A stretch of 64,000 nt of DNA from Moniliella sp. 'wahieum' (Eukaryota > Basidiomycota > Moniliellomycetes > Moniliellales > Moniliellaceae): assembly GCA_003971905.1 (NCBI GenBank), contig RSEE01000015.1, positions 124,001 to 188,000 on the forward strand, in the 5' to 3' direction. Within the stretch, counting starts at the first letter, position 1; every line of letters begins with the position of its first letter. Of the stretch, positions 44,930 through 55,296 are shown one piece after another. The notes beneath the pieces were generated by a model. It saw only the letters and a list, made by a program, of their open reading frames with translations. It was not told the origin of the DNA and ran no database searches. The translations under genes and the position numbers were made by a program.

Positions 44930-46600
44930 TAGTGTCGTAGGATATGGGGGAGAGCAGACGACTTCCAGTTGCGGACGAAGAAGGGGGCAGTCTTATATGC
45001 AGAAGAATGAACCAGGCTCTGCCGGCCCATAGAACTGAGGCAGTGTGTGAGCCGGGTCTGCAGTAGGCGGGAGGGCTGCGCAGCGGATGGGGGCTGGTTT
45101 GCTGCTGGCTGGGACATTCCTACTCCGTACACAGTACTTGTGAGCACTCGGTCAGTAGTTCTGTGCTCAGCTTTCCGTCATGTTGCGTCACGCGTCACGC
45201 GTCACGAGCAGTCCGTCTACTACTGGTCGCGAGGGTCTGCAGAGATATGCGGGCGGGGGCTGGGAGAGTGCTGTGCCTGCTGTGTCTCCGAGGATGCTGA
45301 ACAAGTCGATCATTGCGATCACTGACGAGATGGATGCATGACGAATGTTAATGGTGTGGGACAGAGGGGATGGAGGGGATGGGCCCGGAGTCTGGGATGC
45401 AGCACAAACACGATGACGGCATGGCGGATGAACTGGCCCCCCGTGGCAAAAGGGCGGTGCTCCCCGTTCCACCTCCCTCTATTCGGGGGGAAGGCCGGGA
45501 AGGATGCGGGCACATGCAGCCGCATGTTGCGACAGCTTCGACGGCGGGACAGGCACCAGACTAGGCACCCCAGAGATATCCTGCCACCCCCGACGGCGAG
45601 TGTCGAGCCGGTGACTTGCGCCGTGCGAGCCCGAGCTAAGATCAAACTGCTTTAGAGCTGCAGCAGAAGCATCGATGATTGCATACTGATGATCGATGAT
45701 CGATGATCGAGATGATCGCGATGATCGCCCACGCGTCCGCCGGCCGCATTCTGGGGCGCTTGGCTGCATCAGGCGGTATCCTGGTGTGTCTAACGGCGCT
45801 GCTTATTGAACACTGGCTCAGTCCCGTGTCTACGCAGTGCAGCAGAGTGCAGCAGGCTTGTACGTCATTCAATATTCATCATGCATCATTAGCCATTGCC
45901 ATTCCTGCTCGGGAAGGAACCTGTCGGGTGTGAACGTGTGAACGCTAATTGGGAACCAGCGTCATGTGCATCGTGCGCATCGTATGATGGGCCGTGTTAC
46001 GTTTCTGCCGTGCTCGGCAATCACTAGTCACTAGTCACTCCTTCTGCATTCTGTCTGATCAAAATTCCCACTGGTTGTCCAAGCGTTGAAGAACGTACGC
46101 TGTTGAGATGCCTCTATACCTTGTTGTACCCGTAGCAACCCGTAGCACTTTTGATCCTGATGCATGATGCATGGTGCGTAGTCGACGGTCATTATCACTG
46201 ATCGATACGAATATACACAAGCTCACCAATCACCCTCTCTCTGTGTGGAGTTCGGGTTCGGAAAAGGGCACGGGGAATCTACCTGCACGGGCCACCGGTC
46301 CCAATCAATGGGCGGGCGCTGTGGCAGCGTCTACAATAAGCAAGAGAAGAGGTGGCGGCACAATCCCCGGTCGGCCGCTGAGAGAGGGGCAGCTCAGCTC
46401 TCGCTGAGCGCTGGCCAAACGCCCAATAACAAAACACAGCCACAGCCTCTCTGCGGCTCCTCTAACGTATAACATGTTAGAGGGTACTGCTAGGGTTCTC
46501 CTGCGCGGCCCTCAATGGATCGGTGACGCTCGCCTAGCCGAGCGGAAGCGTTCCGCTCGCAGGCCGCGCACGCCCTGCTCGCTCCATCTCCCTTCTCTCT
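44930..46600. other. Intergenic DNA with short motif repeats
   Basis: No supported gene. It has GTCACGCGTCACGCGTCACG at about 45188-45208, GATCGATGATCGATGATCGA at about 45690-45712 and CACTAGTCACTAGTCAC at about 46023-46040. These short palindromic tandem words are like those between the rhodopsins. Confidence 0.45.
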
Positions 46601-46614
46601 CTCCTTTCTCCTTC

Positions 46615-46925
46615 CCTTCAAACGTTGCTTGAAGACTTGTGGCTCACCACTTTGCTGTGAGAAGGCACAGCCCGGGGGAAATAGTGAGGAAAGAAGAGAC
46701 TCGAATGGGATTCGAACCCATGTCATCGCCTATTGGCCAGGGATGCGTTACCACTACGCTATCGAGCCGGGATAAGAGCAGCTGCAGGATCACAGTCTAA
46801 CATTTGCCTTCACGCCTTGTCTGAAGGTACGCCTCTGCTTCCTTTCTTGACCTGTTGCTCACAATGAGACGTTGCTTGAAGACTTGGCTCACCACTTTGC
46901 CTTCACGCCTTGTCTGAAGGCTGCT
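46615..46925. repeat. Interleaved direct repeats around a tRNA-like sequence
   Basis: The words CGTTGCTTGAAGACTTG...GGCTCACCACTTTGC at 46622-46657 recur at 46870-46902, and TTTGCCTTCACGCCTTGTCT at 46803-46822 recurs at about 46898-46916. The tRNA-like sequence lies between the copies of the first repeat. This could be a short element flanked by duplicated DNA. Confidence 0.6.
46697..46768 (-). tRNA. tRNA-like sequence, anticodon uncertain
   Basis: 72 bases with a 7-bp acceptor stem (GGCTCGA with TCGAGTC, one G-T pair), a D-arm GCGT/ACGC around AGTGGTA, and a perfect T-arm ATGGG-TTCGAAT-CCCAT. The anticodon arm is poor: stem TCCCT against AGGCG with mismatches and a loop GGCCAAT lacking the usual U33. 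If the loop is read as 7 bases the triplet is CCA. It may be a tRNA pseudogene, a tRNA with a sequence error, or the head of a short interspersed element. Confidence 0.45.
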
Positions 46926-47349
46926 TCGCAGCTGATCCATAGGATCGCGAGTGCTCCCAAGTCGCACTCTAGCATAACAGAGGTTGTAGAAAACGATGCC
47001 GATCTGCGCCCTCCCCTCGTGATATAAGCAACAGAAGGGAAGCCCATGTTCGGTCGCTGCCGGTTGCATGCGCTCTCTCACCCTGATACACACCATCCTG
47101 GATAATTGACTAGGGCCCCCTTTATAGGTAATCGAGTGTGCCCACAACACAAAGTGCTTTTGTTGAATGTTGCATGTTAGTCCTCAGGTACTCACTATAT
47201 CTCAGTGTATATAGTCAGAATCTCAGATCTAGTCAGACGACCTGTAGGGGAAATCTGCTATCTGTGGCTAGCTAGAGTGACTAGTGACTAGTGAGTGCCT
47301 CTAGTCCCAGTGAATAAGTGACTGCACTCAGTCTGAGTTCCGAGTTCTG

Positions 47350-47420
47350 ATGCATGGTGCATGATGCATGATGCATGATGCATGAGTACATGAGTGCTCG
47401 GAGTACTGAGTTACTAGTTA
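47350..47420. repeat. TGCATGA tandem and ACTAGT/GAGTACT words
   Basis: Five near-perfect copies of GATGCATG (47350-47384) are followed by GAGTACTGAGTTACTAGTTACT. It sits immediately upstream of the Helitron-related segment. Confidence 0.65.
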
Positions 47421-47819
47421 CTACTGATATTAATACCCGCGTACCTAACGAGCATCATTCTATCAGGCCTTGGGCTGAGGCGGAGGCGCTGAGAGGTGAG
47501 GCAAGCCTCGGCCTCGACATGCTCCACCCCGTTAGAGAGACGAGCGGGTTGAAGACGTTGAAGCTCGGATGGGCGACAGTCTTGTGCGAGGCGGCCCCGT
47601 TCCGCCTCTGTTCCGCCCCTGTGCCGCTCCTCCCTGTGGCGCCTCCGGCGGCCTCCCCCCTGACTGCATCCCCACCATCTCCCCTTTGCCTTGCTCGCCT
47701 CCCACAAGTATTTGGCAACACCACTAGCCGCACTCATCGTACCACCCATGCTGTGGGCATGCGGGGAACCGCCGGGCACCGCCCTGGCCAATGGGAGGCT
47801 GAAGATGCAATATTGCAAG

Positions 47820-50060
47820 TTGCGATCCAACTATGGGACGCTTGGTCGTCGCTACGCCGACAAAAGGGCGCGGCTGGAGAGACTGGCTCGCTTATGCCGT
47901 CATGCCCAACACTCGCGCCATTGCCCACCACCATCGCCACCACGCGGAACGACTTGGGGATGGAATGTGCGACTGGTGCGGATGGGAAGCCACGCGACGC
48001 TTTCTTGGCCGGATCCTGCATGACCGCCTCCATCTGCCTCGCTGATTCTCCTGGGTCAGGGGCAACGGCGGAAGAAAGCCCCAGGCCAGTTGCCGGCGAG
48101 TCAACTCAGTCCCGCACCCGAGCCGTATGTCTCCTTCTCTTGCTTTGCCCCTCCCCGTCCTCTGACCTTTTCTTTTTAGCAACGTTGCCCCAGTTGGGGT
48201 AACAACGGCCACACTTTCGGTAGTTGTGTGGGCCGGGATGACTTCGTGGGTGTCGCCGCCAAGCCTGACTGGGTCGAGGCCGATGTGTTTGGACGTGATG
48301 TTGATCCTGAGACGCACCGTCACAAGCTCAAGTTGCCATTCGGGGAGGTGAAATGCCGTTACTGCAAAGCTTACACGTTTGCAGAAGAACACACCCGGAA
48401 TTCGTCCCAAAGAGATCCCCGCTTCTCTATATATGCTGCAAGGAAGGTGCGTTCATCTTCCACTTATTTGTCCTACTCTTCTAACCCTCAGCATTTAGGC
48501 AAAGTTAACCTTCCCAAACCGAAGCCATGCCATCCCCTGTACAACCTCTTTGGACGCAACCGTGACGGCTTCCGGCGAGCCACAGAAGAGTTGTCCAAAA
48601 TACGCGTACAATGGAACGTTGGCCTTCACGTTGTGGATTGCCAAGTACGTCCGTCGCTTGGCAAGTGGTGCTGCCGGGGGAGTGTATTCTTTGGTCCTTC
48701 ATGACACTGCTTCTACTGCCGTTGGACCCCTCTATCCTGCCACGTACCACGAAGGCAACCAGGAACCCGCCCCGCCGGGGCAGGAGAATGGCCCTCGCTA
48801 TGCACAGCTCTGGCCCATGGAGTTCGAAGCCCAAGCCGCTCAAATGACCCAAAATGCCTCTACCTTAGGTCAAACACTCAATACATCAATCCTGCAGTCC
48901 ATCATGAATATTCTCCTGGATGTATGCTGCAATTTCTTTTTGCGCACCTACGCTACCCGTTCGTGATATTATTCTACGCAACCCAGAGACCCCTCCCGTT
49001 GCGGTGACATTTAGGGGAGAGAATTATGGCCAGCGGCAATACAACCGTCCCACTTCCTCCGAAATGGCGATCATTATGCCTGGCATGGAGGATGATGACG
49101 ACGGCGCCGAGTTGGCATCACGTTGTGCTGTTCTGCAGAAAAAATGATGCTCCAGGAATCGTCTACGTCAACGCACTAAACTCTTTCTATGATCCCTTGC
49201 ATTTCGTCTTACTCTTCCCGTACGGCGATCGAGGGTGGGGCCCGCGTCAGACCAAGCTTCGAACCAAAAGGGAAATCAGGGCCCTTGACAAAGAAATCGA
49301 TGCTCGCCACACCAATGCCCGAGCAGCCCCGCAGGAAGAGCCAAATGCCACACCTGCAACACCAGCCACACAGCATGATACCAACAATGGCGCACCAGAA
49401 CGCACCCCTCCCGCCCATCAAAATCGTCTGGTCATCATTGGTCCTGAGGGCAGAACGATTATGAACACGCAAGGGGAACGTGTCCCCTTCCAGGACAACA
49501 ACCCGCCCCCTCCTCATCAACTTCGCCATGCTCCGGACAACCACGTTGTGCCTACGAACGACCACACGCGCTTCCATATGATGCAGCGGGATGATTGGCA
49601 AGATGAGAATGGGAAATGGTATCCTTGGGTGCTAAAGTGGGACCGGATCAAAGATGAATGGGTCCTTGACGGTTATTCGGAAACAGAGGGACAACGCCTG
49701 GTTTACATTCGGAAAACCCAGGACACGTTGCGCACCGAAATGGTTGCCGGCGTGGTCGATGCTCTGGCCAACGACCCGAACGCTCGCGGGGCCGATGTCG
49801 GTGTTCCTGTCCTCCTGCCCGCCTCTTTCACAGGCGGACCGCGGTGCAAGCAAAAGACCTATCAGGATGCAATGGCCATCTGCCCGGCGAGGGCATGGAA
49901 AAAGTGAAGGTACTGGGGCGCATACATGTTCGTCAGAACATGGGCGCTCTTCCAAGGCCAACCCACGCTTCTCCTTATGTTGCGGTCAGGGTATGTTTCA
50001 ACTCTCCTCTCCTGTATTGTTCCACCGATAACCCTTCCATTGACCAGTAGCCTTCTCTTT
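47820..50060 (+). mobile_element. Truncated Helitron (helicase-like N-terminal domain)
   Basis: It encodes a decayed Helitron transposase N-terminal region. Near 48340-48520 the zinc-binding start CRYCKAYTFAEEHTRN and RDPRFSI, then GKVNLPKPKPCHPLYNLF are visible. Further on come FTLWIAKYVRRLASGAAGGVYS, HDTASTAVGPLYPATYHEGNQEP, PRYAQLWPMEFEAQAAQMTQN and LNTSILQSIMNILLDV. The segment VLFPYGDRGWGP follows, then a domain with EGQRLVYIRKTQDTLRTEMVAGVVDAL and the signature GVPVLLPASFTGGPRCKQKTYQDAMAI, which ends at a stop at 49905. The Rep HUH motif and the Pif1 helicase that should follow are absent, so it is non-autonomous. Between 49905 and 50100 a second weak echo of the zinc region (EHGRSSKANPRFSLCCGQG, LIAKYDRRLG) suggests an internal rearrangement. 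Several frame changes occur. Confidence 0.8.
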
Positions 50061-51077
50061 TTGATTGCCAAGTATGACCGTCGCTTGGGGCTATGGCGTT
50101 CATCAACAAAGGACAAGCAGAACGGAGACAACCTACCTCCACAAGTGGAGCTGCGACGGCGCACGATCCGTCGATCTGGGCCGGTTTGGCCCCCGTGGGA
50201 ATGCAGGCATTGGCGCTCATCGAAGGGCCAGCGGGCAAACGGATGATTTGCGGGCGGAAGTGGGGTAGGCCTGGAGATGGCTACCTGCCGTTGGAATGCC
50301 TGTGCCACAGCGACGATGGCGGCGTGGCGCTGAGCCTCCTGTTGGGCCCACCAGGTTGAGGAGCCGTGCAGGTCCCAGCGACCGAGCTGGTTGTGGCTGG
50401 GATCGTCGTGCTCATTGGCGTCCCCATCGTTTGACGAGGGCAGCCCGGTCGTCGGCCGCGGGAGCGGATGGCGGGAGGTCAAGAGGAGGGGTGCGGGTCC
50501 GATTGGGCCAAGAGCTGGAGGAGCCAGTCGGCCGGGGTGGTGTCGAGCCAGTCGGTTGCAGCTGCGTATACAGCTGGCGAACGACGACGGCGCCAACGGC
50601 AACGGCCAGGCGCGCACGAACGGTGCGGGTGTTGGGCAGCGATGGGCGTCCCAGCTGGCACAGGACGAGAGGATGCATCTGAGCTACTTCAAGTGAGGAT
50701 GGACAAGATGAAATGTGTTTTTGCGCCCTTTATCGCAGACGCCTGGCTGCTGGGATGCGGGGTGGCCTGTGACGGATGATGATGATCGATGATGGATGGT
50801 GTCACATGGGGCCCAGGTTGAATTCTCCCCGGCGTCTGGCCACTCGCCCGCAAGAATCCTGTTTCGGTATGTGTCTGACATTCTTCACCGCGGGGGGTGG
50901 AGTAGGGCCTGAGGCCGGAGGGCAGTGCGCTCCCCGCCGTTGGGGTTGAAGACGTCAGGCCGCACGGCAGCAGTCGAGGCAGCATAGTGTGCTCAAGCCG
51001 AGGCAGCGGCCTGAGGCCTGAGGGCAGTGTGCTCCCCCGCCGTTGGGGCAATATTGCCGCAGCAGCGGGGGGGCGGG
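50061..51077. other. Unassigned accessory DNA
   Basis: A minus-strand open frame at 49862-50617 contains a Trp/His-rich stretch (HNQLGRWDLHGSSTWWAQQ) that might be a decayed gag-like or host fragment, but nothing identifies it. GGCCTGAGGCC words lie near 50905-50920 and 51010-51025. No gene was supported. Confidence 0.3.
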
Positions 51078-51626
51078 GGCATAAATAACCCCGGACGGGT
51101 GCAAAACTTCTTGTCTCCCTCCCATCACCTTGCTTCTCGAACCGCTCACCGAGTACCGAAATGCCCCTCCCGCCTCTGACCGAGTTCCAGTTCACCTTCC
51201 GCCTCTCTCCTCTGACCACGAGCCCGGGTCTGCCATCGAACTACACCCCCCGGCTACTGGCTGGCGCCCATCATTCCCATCCGAGCATCCGAACTTCCAA
51301 GTTGGGCACAATCCCAACGCCCAGCCAGGCCCTTCGATTCTGCGCAAAAGAAGCCGAAGGCGGCTGAGGAGCGGGTGCTGGCGCCAGCGGTGCCCCGGGC
51401 CAGGTTCGATGTCAACACGGCCGAGCCTCGCGAGACCGTGCGCAAGCGTCGCCATGGGCCCGTGGTGGTGGAGGTGCATTGCCCAGAGGTGGCGATGCAG
51501 GACGCGTGGGACATGACAGAGGAGGAGGATTGCCCATCGGTGTTGATGCAGGACGCATGGGACATGGTGGAGGAGGTGCATTGCCCAGAGGTGGCAATGG
51601 TGGACGCATGGGACCTGGACCAATGA
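51078..51626 (+). CDS. Small hypothetical protein with C-terminal 17-residue repeats
   Basis: A TATA-like GCATAAATAA at 51079-51088 precedes an ATG at 51161 in good context (ACCGAAATGC). The first part (MPLPPLTEFQFTF) shifts frame within about 50 bases to SDHEPGSAIELHPPATGW, HPNFQVGHNPNAQPGP, and again to FDSAQKKPKAAEERVLAPAV. The final frame is uninterrupted from 51375 and ends with three repeats of the form CP-x-V-x-M-x-DAWD: CPEVAMQDAWDMTEEED, CPSVLMQDAWDMVEEVH, CPEVAMVDAWDLDQ, followed by the stop at 51624-51626. There is no signal peptide or known domain. About 150 residues are predicted if the frame changes are errors. It lies between two copies of a Helitron-side segment. The start of this entry includes the promoter. 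Confidence 0.5.
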
Positions 51627-51943
51627 CTGCCTTTGTTTTTGTTTTGTTTTCGTCTTCGTTTCGTTGTTGTGTTGATCGTTTAAGAAAATGAGATTGGTTT
51701 AAAACTACAATGTGGTTGGTATATAGTATTGCATAGCAGGATGTGAGGCCAAGGGTATGGAAAACGGACGTCTGGGTAGATGAAGTGGATAGTAACGCTG
51801 GAGAGAAGGGATCCAGGAATGCCCGTGGGGATGAAGTTGCGTGGTATGTCCCCGCTGTGGGGGATGAGAGAGGAGGCATTGAATATCATCCTCGACTGGA
51901 TCTCTTGATGCGAGGGGGGACGCACCCACTTACTAGGAGTGCG

Positions 51944-52026
51944 ACGTGACACGTGCGATCACATGTGACATGAGCTGTGACACGCGCTGTGACATGGGAT
52001 GTGACATGGGACATGTGACATGTGAC
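51944..52026. repeat. ATGTGAC tandem cluster
   Basis: About nine variants of GTGACA(T/C)G(T/A/C)G in tandem, such as ATCACATGTGACATGAGCTG and GGGACATGTGACATGTGACG. This is the same family of words as at 1933, 13065, 13200 and 14437. Confidence 0.7.
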
Positions 52027-52069
52027 GCATCCCCATGGGGAAACGGGAGTTGAAATGTGCAATGCGAGT

Positions 52070-52335
52070 CCGCAGCGCGGTCGTCGGTACGCCGACAAAA
52101 GAGCGCGGCTGGAGAGACTGGCTCGCTTGTGCCGTCATGCCCAACACTCGCGCCATTGCCCACCATCATCGCCGCCACGCGGAACGACTTGGGGATGGAA
52201 TGTGCGACCGGTGTGGATGGGAAGCCAGGCGACGCTTTTTTGCGGCCCCTGCATGACCGCCTCCATCTGCCTCGCTGATTCTCCTGGGTCAGGCGCAACG
52301 GTGGATGAAAGCCCCATCCCAGTTGCCGCCGAGTG
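52070..52335 (+). repeat. Second copy of the Helitron-side segment
   Basis: About 265 bases closely similar to 47842-48105, with only scattered substitutions and a small gap, sharing for example GCGGCTGGAGAGACTGGCTC and CGGAACGACTTGGGGATGGA. Same orientation. The two copies are 4.2 kb apart and bracket the small repeat-protein gene. The Helitron protein domains themselves are not duplicated here. Confidence 0.8.
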
Positions 52336-52559
52336 AACAAGCCCCCGTTCATGGTACCACAAGGCCCAAGTCAAAAAGGACCACTGGGCCACATGTCCAC
52401 ATACCCAACCCAGACTTCCAAAAGGTACGTCGAACCGCACAGGCCAAACCTTTCTGGTTGGCGATTGTAACGTGCTAGATCAAGGCTATATGTGTGTCTG
52501 ATCGAGAGAAAACGTGTTTGATTCTGTACGCGCAGACCGGAAGAAGATCGATCGCAGCC

Positions 52560-54215
52560 GCAAACGGAGGAGAATGGAGCTTGTCCCTCCTCGACCTTGT
52601 TGGAGCCTGTTTCTGACCGTTCAGCTGCTGTGCTCGACCTCATGTCCAGTCAGCCCGACGCTCCGTTGATGGCATGCTTGTCGGCCGACGAGATCCAGCA
52701 GCGCATCCGCGACATATGGTGCCCCTCCGCGACTCCCGGTGGGCTGTTTCGACCTCCCCGCGACCTCCCCCTCATGCTCTTACCGTTCGCGAGGGCCTCC
52801 TGTGACATGGTGAGCAGATCTAAGCCCCTCCCGATGCCCCTTCTCCGCGCGACTGTCCTTTTCCAGGCCCGCGACTCCGCGCTGGCAGGACACGAAGGGC
52901 GGGACCTGACTCGGTTGCGTGTGCGGTAGCAGTATTGGTAGCCCCGCCTGTCGGCCGACGTGTGGGCATATGTGCGCTCTTGCGACCGTTGTCAGCGGAC
53001 CAAAGTGCCGCGGTGTCCTCCCGCTGGCTTGCTCCAACCCCTGGCCCCACCTCAAGGCCCATGGACTCATTTGACGATGGACCACATCACCCAGTTGCCA
53101 TCCTCGAAGGGTTCGATGCCATCTTGGTCGTGGTGGACATTCACTAAGATGGCGCATTTCATTCCTGCCCATACAACGGACACAGTGCCGGCCTTTGGGC
53201 TTCCCGCCAGTTTGTTCACCACGTTTTCCGCTACCAAGGGTTACTGCGCCACTTGGTGAGCGACCGTGGTCCTACTTTTGCGAGCCACTCTTGGAGGGAA
53301 CTGTGCATGTGACTTGGGCATCCACTCGAGCCTCAGCGCAGCGTATCACCCCCAATCAGACGGACAGACGAACAGGGTGAACCAGGTTCTCGAGCAGTAC
53401 CTTCGTTGCTACCTGGATGAGCAGCAGTCAAACTGGATTGACCTTCTCCCCCCGGCCGAGTTTGCTTACAACTCTTCTCCCCACTCCAGCACAGGTGCGT
53501 CCCCTTTTTTTCCTTACGTATGGCTACTCGCCCCGCGGTGAGTTAGCGGCTGCGTCGTCGGCCGTGCCGGACGCCGCTTCGTTAGTAACCTCGAGGGTCT
53601 CCGCTCGGCCCACAGGCCGTAGCTCGGAAGACGCTGGCCGCAGCCCAGGGGCGGTATCGGCACTACGCTGTATGATCAGCATCGCACCGAGGCCGACTCC
53701 TTTGAAGTTGGTCAACCAGTTTTGGTCCGTCGCGATGGCTACTTATCCACTCAACGTCCGTCTGACGGGTTGAATTACCGCCCTTTCCAATCGTCCGGGC
53801 TGTCGTCCGTGCTGCGCATCATGTTCGCCTGCCTGATTGGCTTCATATCCACGATGTGTTCCACTTCTCCCGGTTGTGCGCCTAAAGTCCGGGCGACGAG
53901 GTCTCTAACCGCTTGGTCGGGCCCCCTCCCCCCTTTCCCGAGTATGCCGACGATGGGACGGTTCATCACGAGGTCCAGGAGGTTCTTAACTCCCGCCGTA
54001 AGGATCATAGTGGACGTCTCGAGTACTTTGTCCATTTCCGAGAGGCTACCCTGTCCACGAGCGGAAGTGGGTGCCAGCTGCGGACATGTCCCATGAGGCC
54101 GACCCGGTGGTTCGTTTCTATGCGTTGTACCCCGACAAGCCTGTTTCCCGCGCCCGTCGTATGGCCCTTGCCCGCCTTCTCCAACGCCGGGGATGTGAGG
54201 TCTGAAAGGGGGCAA
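52560..54215 (+). mobile_element. 5'-truncated Ty3/gypsy chromovirus: integrase and chromodomain
   Basis: Only the 3' part of a pol gene is present. It shows the H-H-C-C zinc finger (AGHEGRDLTRL...YVRSCDRCQRTK) at about 52890-53010 and an integrase core with the first Asp in THLTMDHITQLP, the second in [13 protein letters not shown] and the Glu in [36 protein letters not shown] follows. The C-terminal part has YRPFPIVRAV-type sequence and a chromodomain HHEVQEVLNSRRKDHSGRLEYFVHF. Gag, protease and reverse transcriptase are not seen upstream, so the copy is 5'-truncated or rearranged. Several frame changes and an in-frame stop near 52927 show it is not functional as written. A purine tract GAAAGGGGG lies just before the LTR at 54216. 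Confidence 0.85.
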
Positions 54216-54485
54216 TGTCACCGTCTGACTAAGCTCGCTCCAATTTCCAATTCTGCATCCTATGTCTCGCTCTTCCCTTCCCTGTCGCTTCTGTTCTCTG
54301 CTCGATGCATTCTGTTTCCTCCCACGAAGAACGATATTGCCTTTTCCCCCGCCTCTATCTGACGGACCTTGGTTTCGATCGTTTAGCACCCGACTGTTAC
54401 ACACTTGAAGTATCAACACATTCTCCACAGTCGCTTGGCTTTCTGGCGGTCTTGCCGAGTCCGTGCTTCAACCGCACTGGTGACA
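54216..54485 (+). repeat. 3' LTR of the chromovirus
   Basis: 270 bases bounded by TGTCACC at 54216 and its exact inverted repeat GGTGACA ending at 54485, with TG...CA ends as expected. It follows a polypurine tract (about 54203-54212). No matching 5' LTR is present in the window. Confidence 0.75.
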
Positions 54486-54577
54486 ACTATGCCAGCACGT
54501 TGGGATCAGGCCCCCTCAACAACCTTTGCAGGGATGAGGAGTACAGAACGCGGGGCCAAAAAAGGGAACAAAAAAGT

Positions 54578-54670
54578 GGTCAATATGAGGCTTGAACTCA
54601 TGACCTTGGCATTACCAATACTCCGGAAGACGTATTAGTACCACGCTCTGACCAACTGAGCTAATCGACC
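54578..54670 (-). tRNA. tRNA-Ile(AAU) with 20-nt intron
   Basis: Reading the minus strand: acceptor GGTCGAT pairs with ATTGACC, D-arm GCTC/GAGC around AGTTGGTCA, anticodon stem TGGTA/TGCCA, loop CTAATA then A, giving anticodon AAT. A 20-base intron lies after position 37. The variable loop is AGGTC and the T-arm ATGAG-TTCAAGC-CTCAT. All stems pair. The body is 73 bases without the intron. It lies 92 bp beyond the LTR. Confidence 0.9.
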
Positions 54671-55296
54671 TAGACGAATAGTGAGGAGCTGCTAGACAAA
54701 TCAGTGGTCCAATAACGATTGACTTCACTCGCTTCCTCACACCATCCAAATCAAATGGATTCACCATGTCAACGTCGTGCCCTCTGCGTAGCAAAGGGCA
54801 ACAACGCACAGGCCAGACAGCTTTCCACAGAACTACACCGAAGAGGAAGGAGAACGGGAAGGGATTCTCGCTGCGCCACGACGTGCCGTCCGCTTGTGAC
54901 CTGTGGTGATTCCCGTATCAGAGGGCCCCACCAGGCCACATCCCTGCGCCACGCGCCATCCGAGAACCATACAATATAAGCCCAACGCTACAATGCTACG
55001 CCACGCCAAGTTCTCCCCCCGGCAAACTACGTGTGGCCCCGTAATCCATATCACCAAACAGGCGAGAGGGTGGATGGATAAAAGAGGCAAAATGTGCGCG
55101 GGGTACAATGTTGCATCGCGACAAGGGAGGAACGAGGAAAGAGGGGGGGCAAGGGACAAGGGGCAAGCTTCAAAAGCGATGGAAGGTATAGGGGTTCAAG
55201 GCCAAGCCCGGCCACCGTGGCGCCGTCTTGCGTGATGCTGTTGAGGAAGAGAGAGGGGGGGGGGTCCACATACGGGAATCGCTACAAAAGGAGAAA
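54671..55296. other. Intergenic, no gene seen
   Basis: This lies between the tRNA 5' end and the 3' end of the Iml2-like gene. It has purine-rich tracts near 55130-55165 and 55240-55262 and no supported gene. Confidence 0.45.

Noticed and set aside
47375..48202. A 275-codon plus-strand open frame before the Helitron zinc domain
   Set aside because: It overlaps simple repeats at its start, changes composition midway, and competes with two other open frames. I kept the locus as Helitron-related without claiming this frame.
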